Source: Patiria pectinifera
Lineage: Eukaryota; Echinodermata; Asteroidea; Valvatida; Asterinidae
NCBI GenBank assembly: GCA_029964075.1
Contig: CM057149.1
Span: 37,592,900 to 37,656,899 of the forward strand
Reading direction: 5' to 3'
Length of the DNA: 64,000 nucleotides
Below are positions 48,201 through 53,978 of this stretch, piece by piece. The notes below the pieces were generated by a model. That model was not told the DNA's origin. It ran no database searches and saw only the letters and a program-made list of their open reading frames with translations. Positions within the stretch are counted from its first letter, which is position 1. The number at the start of each line of letters is the position of its first letter. The position numbers were made by a program, and so were the translations under genes.

Positions 48201-49182
48201 CATAACAATTATGTACATGTATGTTAAGGGCAAAACTCAACAACAGTCAAGCCGTCATATGTTAAGCTACCTTAGTTCATTTGGAACACCAAACAAATGT
48301 CAGTGTTCTGTATGGCAAAATGCCAACAACTAAGCATAAAACATGTATGGGTTGAAGATGTTGCATTGTTTCTGTGTTTCTTGAGCAGGAGAAGAATGAT
48401 AAATTTTTCATCAAGCAACTCCCTTTTGTGAGTCCTGCAGCCGATTTCACGAAACTTTACGTAATGGCATGAGTCCACTTGCACCACAATTTATTGCGTA
48501 AGTTGCGCAACATTCCACGCTGTGCAACATTTAAGTTATGAGGATTTCACAAAAGTTTCATAGTGCCTAAGTCCACGACTTGCGCAGCAGATGATGACGT
48601 AACTTGCGCAATCATTTTAGGCGCCATAAGTTGTGACGTAGTGACTGAAAACGCCTGTTGATACAAGACAGTCACAGCTTTGTGTTTGAAGTACATGAAT
48701 TGCTATATAACTCGTGACCAAATTTTAAGAGTTGCCGCACAATTCTGAAGAAAGTTGGACAAAACTATTTTTCAAAATGGCGAGCGGAGTTGATTCAACG
48801 ACGTTTTCATGAATGGACAAAATCAGTCACAAACAGCAGTCGTAAATGCTGTTATTATCCTTGTCCAAGATGTTAGATTATTAAAAACGTAAAAATTTGA
48901 AATCGATAGGAAGTTTATTGCGCAGCTGCATAATAAATTTGTTGCGTAAGTCCTACGCATAGTGTAAGTTATGCACTGTTTCATGAAATTGGCTGCATCA
49001 AAATTTCCCACCCACCCACAACCCCCAACCCCGAGAAAGACAGAAAAAACACTTTCCTGAGTTGCTTGAACCTTTATTTTGGCTGAACCCTGTTATTTTT
49101 TCCCTCCATTCTTTAGACTGACGGCAACTTCCTGAGCAGCTTACACAATGCCTACCTGCAGACGCTCCATTTAAACCAGTGA
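6087..49182 (+). CDS. DCP1: mRNA-decapping enzyme subunit DCP1 (complete gene, 8 coding exons)
   Basis: DCP1 activates the decapping enzyme DCP2 in cytoplasmic 5'-to-3' mRNA decay and P-bodies. The exons are 6087-6221, 10517-10557, 40511-40638, 42587-42650, 44753-44906, 46462-47487, 47708-48016 and 49117-49182; all seven introns are GT-AG and the phases agree, giving 640 residues. Residues 10-130 form the EVH1-like domain: LAALQQCDPYITNI, QVALYTF, EKTDIEGSLFVFARS, FMIMNRL, EPVTKELEFQLQDPFLLYK and SIYGLWFYDK all match animal DCP1. Residues 154-174 hold VDIMQMLSRAQQNYDK. A linker rich in Q, P and S follows, with three short D/I-L-x-K-L-type motifs (272-278, 357-364, 428-434) and SRHSPLLNR (584-592). 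The C-terminus (603-640, KEQFKQAFVHLLQ then FLSSLHNAYLQTL) is the trimerisation region. From memory, human DCP1A and DCP1B are about 580 and 617 residues. One gene here corresponds to both vertebrate copies. Confidence 0.96.
6541..7006. mobile_element. Foldback MITE with about 68-bp inverted ends
   Basis: TTTACAGGACTACCTCCATA at 6551 is repeated in inverse orientation ending at 6985. The arms (about 6551-6618 and 6918-6985) differ mainly by one base insertion. Inner parts also pair (AAGCGATAGAAAGTAGTCCCC against GGGGTAACTTACTTTTCTATCGC). Weaker pairing of TAGCCC with GGGCTA extends the element to about 6541 and 7006. No coding capacity. Confidence 0.8.
7041..7500 (+). pseudogene. 3' fragment of a non-LTR retrotransposon reverse transcriptase (LINE)
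   Basis: Two frames join across one frameshift near 7170. The first has YKTLIRPQLEYAATVWDPHQ then INKLEKVQRQA; the second has RFVTGDYQRTSSVT, WPTLQHRRKVSRLTMLYRS and FFPKRIVDWNELP. This is the C-terminal end of Jockey/CR1/L2-type LINE polyproteins, where RPxLEYA and WNxLP are common. It is truncated at the 5' side, as is usual for LINE insertions, so it is a dead copy inside DCP1 intron 1. Confidence 0.85.
7782..7982. mobile_element. MITE copy 1 with perfect 8-bp target duplication
   Basis: The element starts GGAAAGATTGTTGCAACCTG and ends with the inverse of GGAAAGAATGTTGCAACCTG. It is flanked by GACATTTC at 7774-7781 and again at 7983-7990. At 201 bp it has no coding capacity. An 8-bp duplication fits hAT, P or Merlin transposases; the GG start would suit Merlin, but this is not settled. 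Confidence 0.88.
8982..9043. repeat. Small perfect 12-bp hairpin
   Basis: CTGGGGCGCTAG at 8982-8993 is mirrored by CTAGCGCCCCAG at 9032-9043 with a 38-base loop. It could be the termini of a tiny MITE or a structured RNA segment in DCP1 intron 1. Confidence 0.6.
9089..9405 (+). repeat. Diverged tandem duplication, period about 210 bp
   Basis: CATTGTCACAACAA..GCATC..GGTTATTTCTC..GGGGAAT.CCCTAG/TAGC..AATTGAGTTGT occurs near 9089-9190 and again near 9299-9405, with many substitutions. It is an old local duplication within intron 1. Confidence 0.55.
10517..10557 (+). CDS. DCP1: DCP1 exon 2 (residues 46-59)
   Basis: This 41-nt exon lies between TTTTTTCCCAG and GTAAGT. It encodes EKTDIEGSLFVFA plus two bases of an arginine codon, matching the EKTDIEGTLFVY segment of vertebrate DCP1. 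It is too short to detect as an open frame and was found by homology and phase. Confidence 0.95.
11325..11483. repeat. Dispersed repeat, copy 1 (shared with 17905-18062)
   Basis: TAAGATTTGAGGCTTTGCATGG through GAAACACCATGTGCGAATAA to CTGACCGTCTTCAGGA is present here and again at 17905-18062 in the same orientation with few differences. The right end folds into a hairpin (CGGTCAG against CTGACCG). On the minus strand this gives CTGAAGA-hairpin-GAA, resembling part of a hammerhead ribozyme core of the kind found in Penelope-like elements, but the base after GAA is not A. Confidence 0.75.
11760..11962. repeat. Foldback-type dispersed repeat (copy 1 of 2)
   Basis: AAAGAGGGCGC, a GGACGGGACA-like segment, and an end reading CATTGAGGGGGTACTTGTGCAC then GGAGCCCATGG recur in diverged form at 44948-45166. 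In the second copy CATGGGCTCCGTGCGCCAATG appears at the opposite end, so the family has inverted termini. No coding capacity. Confidence 0.5.
12396..14364. mobile_element. Older GGCCCAATTTCATGGCTCTG-type repeat split by the 12473-14275 element
   Basis: GGCCCAATTTCATGGCTCTG with CTGCTTAACATTAGC leads up to 12472, and GATTTCATGGGTTAGTGAGG to AACAGGGTTAGCAC follows 14278. The words (AATTTCAT, GCTTAA, AGCA) belong to an abundant marine-deuterostome repeat type. A relative lies at 45884-46037 (GCAGCTGAGCAAAAATAGCTGCTT to GCGCCATGAAAT). Confidence 0.45.
12473..14275. mobile_element. PIF/Harbinger-like DNA element with TAA duplication
   Basis: The left end is GGCCGAACAAAA, then GTGTGTTTACGGTAACGGCC. 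The right end, reversed, is GGCCAAACAAAA, then GTGTGTTTACGGTAACCCGA. TAA flanks both sides (12470-12472 and 14276-14278), fitting the 3-bp TWA duplication of PIF/Harbinger. Nested smaller inverted repeats (GGGAAATAATTTT) occur inside. A GC-rich block at 13270-13460 reads HSAWLAEHRAVLTAHVAENL and a 172-codon frame lies at 13547-14065; neither matches a transposase I know. It looks non-autonomous or decayed, and it is inserted into an older foldback repeat. Confidence 0.65.
16630..16918 (+). repeat. GACTGT-rich dispersed repeat, plus orientation
   Basis: The unit runs from CAGTGACTGTTTTCAACAGTTAAGA through CAGCTATGCTTTGACTG, ACAAGTTGCCTGCTTTG and GGCATGGCAGGGGAAGAGG to CAGCAGGAGGGTTAA. The same order is found, inverted, twice at 33680-34130. 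Small reading frames here are not genes. Confidence 0.7.
17905..18062. repeat. Dispersed repeat, copy 2
   Basis: Near-identical to 11325-11483 but lacking the short ACATG insertion after ACTAAAT and with changes in the hairpin (CTGATCG) and at the base after GAA. See the first copy for structure. Confidence 0.75.
18630..18850. repeat. Internally repetitive GGAATCG-rich segment
   Basis: ATTGCCCAATAGACGTGG..GACTCATCCTGGAACT..ATTCGGAATCGAAATC is followed by a second diverged round (TTGCCCACTGGACTT..GATGACTCCATTCTGGAATTCGGAATCGAAAT). This suggests a two-unit tandem repeat of roughly 100 bases. Confidence 0.5.
20208..20475 (+). repeat. Recent tandem duplication, period 139 bp
   Basis: TACCGAATGATGTCAGAATA through ACAGGAAACTGAA-type sequence occurs at 20208-20346 and again at 20347-20475, nearly identical apart from a ten-base deletion (the ACCGG area) in the second copy. 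It is a young local duplication. Confidence 0.85.
20560..20835. mobile_element. Candidate MITE with short imperfect inverted ends
   Basis: TATAGGCCAGTGGCCTCGG at the left pairs with the inverse of CCCAGGCTAATGGCCTATA at the right. The 85-codon frame inside shows no recognised protein. Confidence 0.4.
22600..22955 (-). mobile_element. tRNA-derived SINE, minus strand
   Basis: On the minus strand the head reads GTGGCCTCGTGGTTAAGGGC (A box) and GGTTGTGTGTTCGAGCCC (B box) near 22950-22870. The body follows with CCTTGGACAAGGCACTTTGTC, and the tail near 22605-22660 has AAAGCGCTTTGATCATAG and AATAATAATA. It is a complete-looking SINE in DCP1 intron 2. Confidence 0.8.
23038..23092 (+). repeat. CAGT/CACT simple repeat
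   Basis: Runs of CAGT followed by ACTC units form a microsatellite-like stretch; no other content. Confidence 0.8.
24450..25465 (+). repeat. 47-bp minisatellite, about 21 units
   Basis: Units start with CTACCCTGGATGGAGTCAAA or a variant and recur every 46-49 bases. Two unit types differ in the second half: CTAGCCCCTCAAGTTTTGT and TAGCCCACTACAGTGTTGT. Early units are mainly the first type; later ones mix both. Because 47 is not a multiple of three, reading frames shift from unit to unit, and the several small frames on both strands here are by-products. Confidence 0.92.
25773..26161 (+). repeat. Duplicated 120-bp block around a palindromic core
   Basis: CTCATACATGTACTGGTAAG through ATGCATGATTGTA to ACAAAGTTGTA occurs at about 25773-25893 and again at 26040-26161. 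Between them is a GC-richer segment with inverted 17-mers (TATGCGTGTCGTCTGCA at 25890-25906 and its inverse at 25944-25960) and a perfect 16-bp palindrome, CGTATGACGTCATACG (25928-25943), containing a CRE-type TGACGTCA. Confidence 0.8.
29308..29416 (+). repeat. Short tandem duplication (period about 77 bp)
   Basis: CCTTCTTTACATGCAGTCAAGGATGG occurs near 29308 and, with one change, near 29385, separated by a purine-rich GAGAGAGAAAAAAGGGG stretch. The 112-codon frame covering it shows no recognised domain. Confidence 0.6.
32543..32978. mobile_element. Mariner/Tc1-like MITE with TA duplication
   Basis: The left end after TA is GAGGGTGTCTCCAAAAAATG. The right end is ATTTTTTGGAGACACCCTG followed by TA, the inverse with few mismatches. 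TA target sites (32541-32542, 32979-32980) and ends of the type AGGGTGTC are typical of mariner-like elements. No transposase is encoded. Confidence 0.75.
33680..34130 (-). repeat. GACTGT-rich repeat, two tandem units in minus orientation
   Basis: Two adjacent units of about 225 bases read, on the plus strand, CAGTCACAGACAGTCAAA, TTCCACTTCCC, AGTCAAAGCATGGCTG or AGTCAAAGCATAGCTA, and GAATTCTTAA. They are the inverse of the unit at 16630-16918, so the family exists both as single and as tandem copies. Confidence 0.65.
35030..35098 (+). mobile_element. 3' end of a SINE
   Basis: GTAAAGCGCATTGAGACATGG, then CACTATATAAGAACC and a TTATTATTATTATTATT tail. This is the SINE-type 3' terminus without its tRNA-like head, so the insertion is 5'-truncated or the head is decayed. 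Confidence 0.6.
37340..37440 (-). other. Second exon-like antisense segment
   Basis: On the minus strand TGTATTTTTCTCTTCCGAG precedes a frame reading GNISMGHPLGSSGSSALDFE and PSQGLIW before a possible GTGTAA donor. It lies downstream, on the minus strand, of the segment at 37834-37660. No homology is recognised and the evidence is weak. Confidence 0.15.
37660..37834 (-). other. Exon-like antisense segment in DCP1 intron 2
   Basis: On the minus strand AAAAACACTCAG is followed by an open frame reading VHGQLCNPINTIHP, GPITGRPPVLSTMGRAIVSS, QVPVHETQLPSYGMVIPP and then GTGAGT. The stretch is GC-richer than its surroundings and has plausible splice sites at both ends. I do not recognise the protein; it could be an exon of an unknown nested gene, an alternative upstream exon of the channel locus, or a conserved non-coding element. 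Confidence 0.25.
38324..38638. mobile_element. MITE with 27-bp inverted ends (GGGCCTTATTCA)
   Basis: CATGGGCCTTATTCACGAGT with TGGCCAT at the left matches the inverse of ATGGCCGACTCATGAATAAGGCCCATG at the right with two mismatches. The interior is AT-rich and non-coding. The target duplication is unclear. Confidence 0.75.
39560..39695 (-). mobile_element. tRNA-like SINE fragment, minus strand
   Basis: On the minus strand AAGCTGGTAGAGCACTGACA (A box) and GGTTTGAGATTCGAATCCTG (B box) resemble a tRNA head. A sequence with two ATAAATTGAA..AAA copies follows. There is no foldable acceptor stem, so it is a SINE or pseudo-tRNA and not a tRNA gene. Confidence 0.5.
40511..40638 (+). CDS. DCP1: DCP1 exon 3 (residues 59-102)
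   Basis: The acceptor is TTTTTGTTTTCGTCAG and the donor GTGAGT. The exon encodes RSATPYNGFMIMNRLSMNN, then EPVTKELEFQLQDPFLLYKTAQ, the centre of the EVH1-like fold, and ends one base into a serine codon. A large CAATCACAAGT minisatellite begins only about 60 bases after the donor. Confidence 0.96.
40699..41255 (+). repeat. 11-bp minisatellite CAATCACAAGT, about 50 units
   Basis: The unit is repeated with scattered variants (CAATCATAAGT, CGATCACAAGT, CAAATCACAAGT). Some stretches show a higher-order order of variants. It begins about 60 bases after the exon 3 donor. The inverse unit is used in the next array. Confidence 0.95.
41480..41884 (+). repeat. 10-bp minisatellite ATGACTTGTG, inverse of the preceding array
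   Basis: Units of GATGACTTGTG type (period 10, some GATTGACTTGTG of period 11) continue for 400 bases with variants such as GACCTGTGAT. Since ACTTGTGATTG is the inverse of CAATCACAAGT, this array can pair with the one at 40699-41255. Confidence 0.93.
42064..42430 (-). repeat. Foldback repeat, minus orientation (family also at 55778)
   Basis: CTCTCACTGACCAA, GCCGCCATTGTAGTAGGC, GATCGTATAGC, GTAGGTAGTAGGCAAGCCTTC and TTGACGTCATACGAT are all found inverted at 55778-56135. The family also has internal inverted words (AGCCACCATTGCAGTAGGC). It is a non-coding, MITE-like repeat in DCP1 intron 3. Confidence 0.75.
42587..42650 (+). CDS. DCP1: DCP1 exon 4 (residues 102-123)
   Basis: This 64-nt exon between CCCCCCAG and GTAACT encodes SIYGLWFYDKTECLQVARLME, equal to the SIYSIWFYDK...IAKLM segment of human DCP1A. 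It closes the EVH1-like domain, including the C-terminal helix. Confidence 0.95.
42762..42972. mobile_element. MITE copy 2 with perfect 8-bp target duplication
   Basis: Same family as the element at 7782-7982: identical left end GGAAAGAATGTTGCAACCTG and shared interior (AAAGGTCAGTCATTGCAA, GGGACTG-GAAACATTT, TTTTGTTAGGAAATACTT, TTCTTGACTCTCCATA). CAAATTGA flanks it at 42754-42761 and 42973-42980. It lies 112 bases after DCP1 exon 4. Confidence 0.87.
43012..43154. mobile_element. Small MITE with imperfect inverted ends
   Basis: AGACCTTATGCACAGCAGCC plus ACCTTAGAGGGCA at the left corresponds to the inverse of TGCCCTCTAAGATGGCCGCT plus ACGCATAAGGACC at the right. Size about 143 bp. Confidence 0.6.
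44753..44906 (+). CDS. DCP1: DCP1 exon 5 (residues 123-174)
   Basis: The acceptor is TCTCGTTTGCAG and the donor GTACTT. After a lysine/arginine-rich stretch (KAKKRAKGLAHRSRSVSESD) it encodes QVDIMQMLSRAQQNYDK, matching the DILEMLSRAKDEYE segment that follows the EVH1-like domain in vertebrates. It ends in phase 0. Confidence 0.94.
44948..45166. repeat. Foldback-type dispersed repeat (copy 2 of 2)
   Basis: Starts GGGCTCCGTGCGCCAATGAA plus GAGGGCGCC and ends GTGAGGGGTACTTGTGACCGGAGC, the inverse relation seen with 11760-11962. It begins about 40 bases after DCP1 exon 5 and contains AAGATGGCGTCGG. Confidence 0.5.
45396..45862. mobile_element. TTAA-bounded MITE (piggyBac-like ends)
   Basis: The left end is TTAAAGGTAGAGTACATC and the right end GATGTACTCTGCCTTTAA, an inverted repeat including TTAA at both borders, as for piggyBac-type insertions. 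The interior has no transposase. An inverted partial copy lies at 60135-60471. Confidence 0.75.
45884..46037. mobile_element. GCTTAGC-type foldback repeat
   Basis: GAGCAGCTGAGCAAAAATAG to TTTTTGTGCTAAGCAAATTC and GCGCCATGAAAT form a short foldback resembling the repeat that flanks 12473-14275. No coding capacity. Confidence 0.45.
46462..47487 (+). CDS. DCP1: DCP1 exon 6, large linker exon (residues 175-516)
   Basis: The acceptor is GTTGGTTGCAG and the donor GTAAGT. The open frame extends upstream to an ATG at 46429, but phase and the acceptor set the exon start at 46462. It encodes 342 residues of Q/P/S/T-rich, probably disordered linker. Visible short motifs are TVESLE (301-306), TVESIE (332-337), and three amphipathic motifs DILQKLL, IQDLLAKL and DINQKLL. 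The last group resembles the DLLQKL motif of human DCP1A. Such motifs in DCP1 linkers bind other decay factors; partners here are not known. Confidence 0.93.
47488..47707 (+). other. DCP1: DCP1 intron 6 (220 bp)
   Basis: The only short intron. It has a GTAAGT donor and a TTCTGTTTTTTTTCCCCTCATTTTAG acceptor region, with nothing else recognisable. Confidence 0.9.
47708..48016 (+). CDS. DCP1: DCP1 exon 7 (residues 517-619)
   Basis: The exon lies between CCCCTCATTTTAG and GTAATA and is phase 0 at both ends. It encodes PTSPQKIPGS, LLTPQAFRKRSASE, SRHSPLLNR and the start of the trimerisation region, ALNKEQFKQAFVHLLQ, equivalent to LSKSQLQDTLIHLI in human DCP1A. Confidence 0.94.
48085..48260 (+). 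mobile_element. tRNA-like SINE fragment
   Basis: TAGTTGAGACGTCTGCACTAG followed by GGTTGTGGGTTCGAGTCCCA gives an A-box-like and a strong B-box sequence 30 bases apart. The 3' body is short and decayed. It lacks a matching acceptor stem, so a functional tRNA is unlikely. Confidence 0.55.
48434..48995. mobile_element. MITE with TGCAGCCGATTTCACGAAAC ends
   Basis: TGCAGCCGATTTCACGAAAC at the left matches the inverse of GTTTCATGAAATTGGCTGCA at the right with two mismatches. The interior repeats GCGTAAGTTGCGCAAC-type words. It lies entirely within DCP1 intron 7. Confidence 0.7.
49117..49182 (+). CDS. DCP1: DCP1 exon 8 (residues 620-640 and stop)
   Basis: The acceptor is CCCTCCATTCTTTAG. The exon encodes TDGNFLSSLHNAYLQTLHLNQ and TGA, matching the FLSTLHEVYLQVL C-terminus of vertebrate DCP1. 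It completes the trimerisation helices and supports the whole gene model, since the stop falls where the family ends. Confidence 0.95.
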   Translation, partial: TDGNFLSSLHNAYLQTLHLNQ

Positions 49183-49796
49183 TCCAACTAGACCAGGATG
49201 GATCGGGTGTCACCAACTACTTGACGGTGAGCCATTATGATGACATCATCTACGTGCTACATGGATATGTCATAGTGAGTCAGCTGTTTTTTCACACCAA
49301 ACTTGAAGAAATATTCAACTTTTTGTAGACGTTGTTGTAACAATTCTCCATGAAAAAAAGTGAGAAAAATTGTTAACTTGTTGTTAACTTGTACACAACT
49401 GGAATGTACATGTGCCACTATCGTCAATTTACCTGAAAATTTATTTTTTAAAAATTGGTGAAGGAAATTCATGTAACCTTTCATACTTTATTTTCCATAA
49501 CCAAATGTAACTGTCGAATTCTGACACATGCACCATACCAACCGTTCACTATTTATGATATTGTCAATGCTCAACAGCACCCGTTCAATCAAAGTAACGT
49601 TTCAACTTTTGATGTCTTGAGAATCGAAAGACTCCAGGGCCGAAAATTCACAGGTGTTTCTAATCGACTTTTGGATTACAAATTTCCTTTTCCCCACTTA
49701 TATTCCAAAATAAAAAGCCATTCAGTGAATATTGAATGCAATATTTGGCTGAAAAGTTGAATTCGTAAAAAGAAAAAAAAGCTGACCAGGTATTGA

Positions 49797-49802
49797 AATA
49801 AA
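49797..49802 (+). terminator. Proximal candidate poly(A) signal
   Basis: AATAAA lies 615 bases after the DCP1 stop; another is at 49709. A GT-rich stretch downstream is weak, so use is uncertain. Confidence 0.4.
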
Positions 49803-50760
49803 AAAGTGTCATCTCATGACTATAAGAGTAGGTCAAATCTTAAGGACATTTTTTGAATCACTTTTTTGAACTGAAATCAAGCAGTACCGACGATCACTGG
49901 TTCTGCACTTGTGACTTCGATTTTAATTAACTTTTACCTTGTTTAAAAAAAAGGATATTTTTCTTTGAAAAAAAAATGTAAAAATAAAAACTTTGTAAAA
50001 AATTGGAATCCGAAGGAGATACGCCTTTGACGTTTTTGATTTAAATTCTATTTGCCTTGTAAGAAAGCTGAAAGTCCCGTGTAGCAATTTTTTACGTTAA
50101 ATTATACAAAGTGGTAAAAGAAGTGAAGAGGCAATACTTGTATATGATGTTGCTTACTTTAAGTAATTTGCTTAAATTTCATATTTTTTTGTGTGATTTT
50201 TGTCTGATTATACCATCATGAATGGTATGCGTAAAGCAAGAATGCTTACACTTTAAGCACATTCGGGGATAGAAATCAACTTATGAATGTGCTGTGAAAT
50301 TTGCTGAATTTGTTTTTGTGATTTTCAATTGATGTTTATGTTTTTTTCGTGTGAGAGTTTGGGATCAGGTTTTGTAAAATAAGAAAAGGCGAAAAAATGA
50401 AGGAAGGAAAATGAGGAAAGAGAAAGATAGAGATGTGGAAATAATCGTTTGGTCTAAATAATGGTCAAGATGTAAGTTTCGACTGAAATGGTTAGCTGCT
50501 TTAATTTCTTAATTGTATTGTAGGATTTTTTTGTTCAGGACTGAAGCAACTTCGCGAAGGTGTAGTTGTCACAATTCGTTTTGAGAACCAATTAAACACT
50601 ACAGACGTCTTTGTATTGTTTAGATGGTAATCTCAGTTCATGTTGTTGTATTTTTCTAGATTTAAGGTGTTCACATGATAATGTCTTCATCAAGGTTCGT
50701 TAGGGGAGCGTTTCCTTTGTGTTATGATAGAGTGTTTGTTGGTATATTGTTGATGTTAGT

Positions 50761-50793
50761 AGGTGGGGGTAGGTAGGTGGGGGGGTAGGTGGG
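50761..50793 (+). other. G-quadruplex-prone tract
   Basis: GTGGGGGTAGGTAGGTGGGG and the following GGGTAGGTGGGGAG hold at least four close G runs on the sense strand of the DCP1 3' region. If transcribed it could form an RNA quadruplex. Confidence 0.55.
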
Positions 50794-51107
50794 GAGACAC
50801 AGATACAGTGTATTTCAAAGTGTTTGTGTGTTGTCTAGAGGGTATTTAGGGACTCTTGGTGGGTTTTTTTCGGGAACAAAAAGGTTTCTTTTGATAACTG
50901 TTGATAAATGTTGCAGACTGACCAAGTACACAAGAGTCCTTTTTTTTTGTTTTGTAATTGGCCAGTCAAATGACTTGATTCAAGAGTACCGTTAACAAAA
51001 GGTCATTCAGTAAAATGGTACAAGAAGTTTGATTGGTCAGTTGAAGTCTATATAACTACTATTTATTATGGGTGCTTTATGTGGTTTTGGGTTTTATTAT
51101 TTCTATA

Positions 51108-51270
51108 AACATATATATATTTATTTTTTTTTGGGGGGGGCTGTTCTCTCTTCTTTTTTTTCTGGTTCTTTTTTTTTTTTTGGGGGATCTTTTTTGGAGG
51201 GGGCTTGGGGGAGTTTTGTTGTTGGGGGGGGGTGTTGTGTTGGCGGAGGGGGTTTGAATGGGAAATACTT
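51108..51270 (+). repeat. T/G low-complexity tract
   Basis: Alternating runs of T and G only. Apparent open frames on both strands (for example 51469-51077) are compositional. Confidence 0.85.
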
Positions 51271-51794
51271 TATTTTGGAAGGGGAGATCTGAGGCATCGA
51301 GCAAGCCTACCCTTTTTGCCATTTTCCTGGTAGTCTTGCATAAGAAAAAAATACATATGAATATTACTTTTGGGTGACAAATAGGCGAGACTGATTTCTC
51401 AAATGTTTTTGGAGGGTTTTTCCCTCTTCCTTTTGGAGGAAAAAAACCTAATTGGGGCATTTTCTGCAAAAAGATACAATTTCATGTTTGTCATAGAAGT
51501 ATAATATGTAATGCTATCACTGGTTATGGATCATGTTTTACATGCAGCAACTGATTTTGCCATTTGTACATAGCAACCATCCACAACAAGTGGCTGCCAT
51601 CTTGGCTGGCGCATGATCCTGTTGCCGTGCCAACGCCCCCGATTACATATGTATTTCATGACAAATTACCAGTAGGAAAATGGCAACCAACTTCAGGACC
51701 ATTGTGATTGTTATTGGCCAGATGATGTACAAAACTTTGGCAAACTATAAGGCTTGACGGTTATTATCTGGCCAGACAATGGTTTTGATAGTAG

Positions 51795-52426
51795 GTAGAA
51801 CATCGCTGTAATGAACACAAGGTAAATTGGTACAATGTACATGTAGTTCATTATTGAGATATTCGGCCACCGATGCCCAGTACCACTATAGATTTACACT
51901 CAACAAAAAAAGAAAGTCCCCCCTTGATACTTTTTTGTCTAACTCAAAAACCACTGGGCACACCTTTCTCAAAACCTACGACTAATCAGTACAGAAATTC
52001 CTTAGCAATCCAGGCATACTCTTTATTTGACCCAAAACAGTGATAATGTGTGCGAATTTTATGCAATTTATGACAAATGATACCGAAAACAGTTGTACTT
52101 TTGTATACGTGCAAGTTGTGGTTCACACTCACCTTGCACGTACACAAAAGTGCAACTTTTTGGGGGTACCATTTGTCATAAATTGCATAATTTTGTACAC
52201 ATTATCACTGTTTTGGGCCAAACAAAGAGTATGGCTGGATTGCTAAGGAATTTCTGCACTGATCGGTCGTTATTTGAGCAAGATGTGCCCAGTAGTTTTT
52301 GAGTTGGACAAAAAAGTATTAAGGGGAGACTTTCTTTTTTGGTTGAGTGTATTTCAGGAGCAATAGCAAAGTTTGTTATAGCCATATTTTGGATATAATG
52401 GTGTTCTTTATAGCGATGTTCTACTG
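51795..52426. mobile_element. Tigger/pogo-like element remnant (outer)
   Basis: GTAGAACATCGCTGTAATGAAC at 51795 pairs with the inverse of GTTCTTTATAGCGATGTTCTAC ending near 52424. Ends of the type AGTAGAACxTCGxTATAA belong to pogo/Tigger elements of the Tc1/mariner superfamily. Its interior is interrupted by the palindromic MITE at 51897-52349. Confidence 0.6.
51897..52349. mobile_element. Full-length palindromic MITE with TA duplication (inner)
   Basis: Starts CACTCAACAAAAAAAGAAAG and ends CTTTCTTTTTTGGTTGAGTG, with TA on each side (51895-51896, 52350-52351). The two halves pair over almost the whole length: CCACTGGGCACACCTT with its inverse near 52285, GCATACTCTTT with AAAGAGTATGGC, and TTTATGCAATTTATGACAAATG with its inverse. 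The loop is around 52115. Transcription through it would give a long near-perfect RNA hairpin. Confidence 0.88.
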
Positions 52427-53978
52427 TGTGGGAGAGTTTTCACAAGATGCCAGATGGGAGAACTGGGCTCAGTCTTGTGGAACCTCTAAAAAGAAACATT
52501 GAGTTGCCAGTCTCAAGCAGTCTACATCGCTTCTCATTGTGGCTGGTAACCCGTCCATGAAACTGGTCCCAGTCTGTAGTCCAGTATGGCAACCTGTGGT
52601 TTTTTCAGTAGTAGAAGTGTGTCGCTGAGCAAGCATTCTTCAGTGGCAAATCTGTTTAAATCAAAAAAAGAAAACCCTTAATTTTGGTTTATGATAATTA
52701 ATTTTTTCATTCACATGTACACATCGAACTGGTCAATATTTTTAGTCAGTCTTTCTAAATCGGAGGACTCAAATTTTTTGTGCATGTTTTGTTGTTGGAA
52801 ATTTTCTATATATGACATTGTTTTGAAATTGTTGATAATTTCAGGCCACTGACGTTTTGCTTGCTCACCGACATAAAGAAAATCCTTGTAATGTTTTAGT
52901 TACCATGGTAACAGAATGACATAGGTTTGTGTCACAAAAATGTATTGCCTAGTCAGTCTGTTACCATGGATTTCTGGTGGTTTTTTTTTTTATATATTTG
53001 TTTTTATATTTTAAAGAGCTTTCCCAGTTGTACAACCTATTACATTTCACAGTTTGTCAAATTGTTAGTAGGCATTTCTAACTAGCCAGCTCCATCTTGT
53101 ACAACTGATCAGCGAAAGATACCGCAAAGCAGATATACTTTAAAATTCTATTAAAATTTCAAATGACATACTTATTTTAACAGAAAGCCAAGTTGTGTTT
53201 TACTGTCAGCAGTTTTTTAACTCTAATTCTGAGTCGTAACTGGGAAAGTTCTTTAACCCCAACTTCCCTAAATCCTACAAAATCTGATTTCTTATTTATT
53301 TTGTAAGATTTTCAAGGATTAAGCACGGCAGGGCCCTGTCACTGGTGCTTTGCATGTTACTTGGTTTCTCAATTTGGATTAAGCCCAAAAGAATGTGCCA
53401 TGTGCTTATTGCTTTTGTTAGATTTTGAAGGATTTGGGAATCTGTCCAATGATTTTCCATGGAAATCTTACTTGACAGATTTTGTTCCTGCAATGCATTC
53501 ATTGCATGCCTGTTATTTTATAAGAACAAAAGGCAGGGAGAATCTTTTGATGAAACTTGTCACCAACTATAAGTTTCCGTCGAAGAAAAAAAAATTATCC
53601 TACCTGTGTTAAAAGTTTGGAATTAATAGCATCCGTGTTTCATTTGCTTTTTTTTTCAGTGACTGTGGAGTATCCCATTTGAATGTGATTTTGGGTTCTT
53701 TTCATTCCGACTGAGTTAATGAAAAAATTGCTGGTCAGAATTGATTTCCGAGAAATTCAGTTTGTAACTTAAAAGGTCTGTCAAGAGAGGGCGCTGTTTC
53801 TGAAGTGACCAATAATGGGCAAGTTGGATGAAAAGCCATTTAGTCAAGCAGTGGCTTGGTTAGTGATGTACCTTGCGTCTTCGAACCACCCTTCTGGTCT
53901 AAAACTTGAAGGTTTGTCATTTTGGAAATTCAACCATGTTATGTCATTGCCCGACCAGAAAACCAAGGGTTTTAAGTC

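Larger units (their letters stand above)
48017..49116 (+). other. DCP1: DCP1 intron 7
   Basis: A 1.1-kb intron with a SINE head at 48085-48260 and a MITE at 48434-48995. Confidence 0.85.

Noticed and set aside
51077..51469. 130-codon minus-strand lysine/proline-rich frame and its plus-strand partners
   Set aside because: Produced by long T and G runs; low complexity with no conserved pattern.
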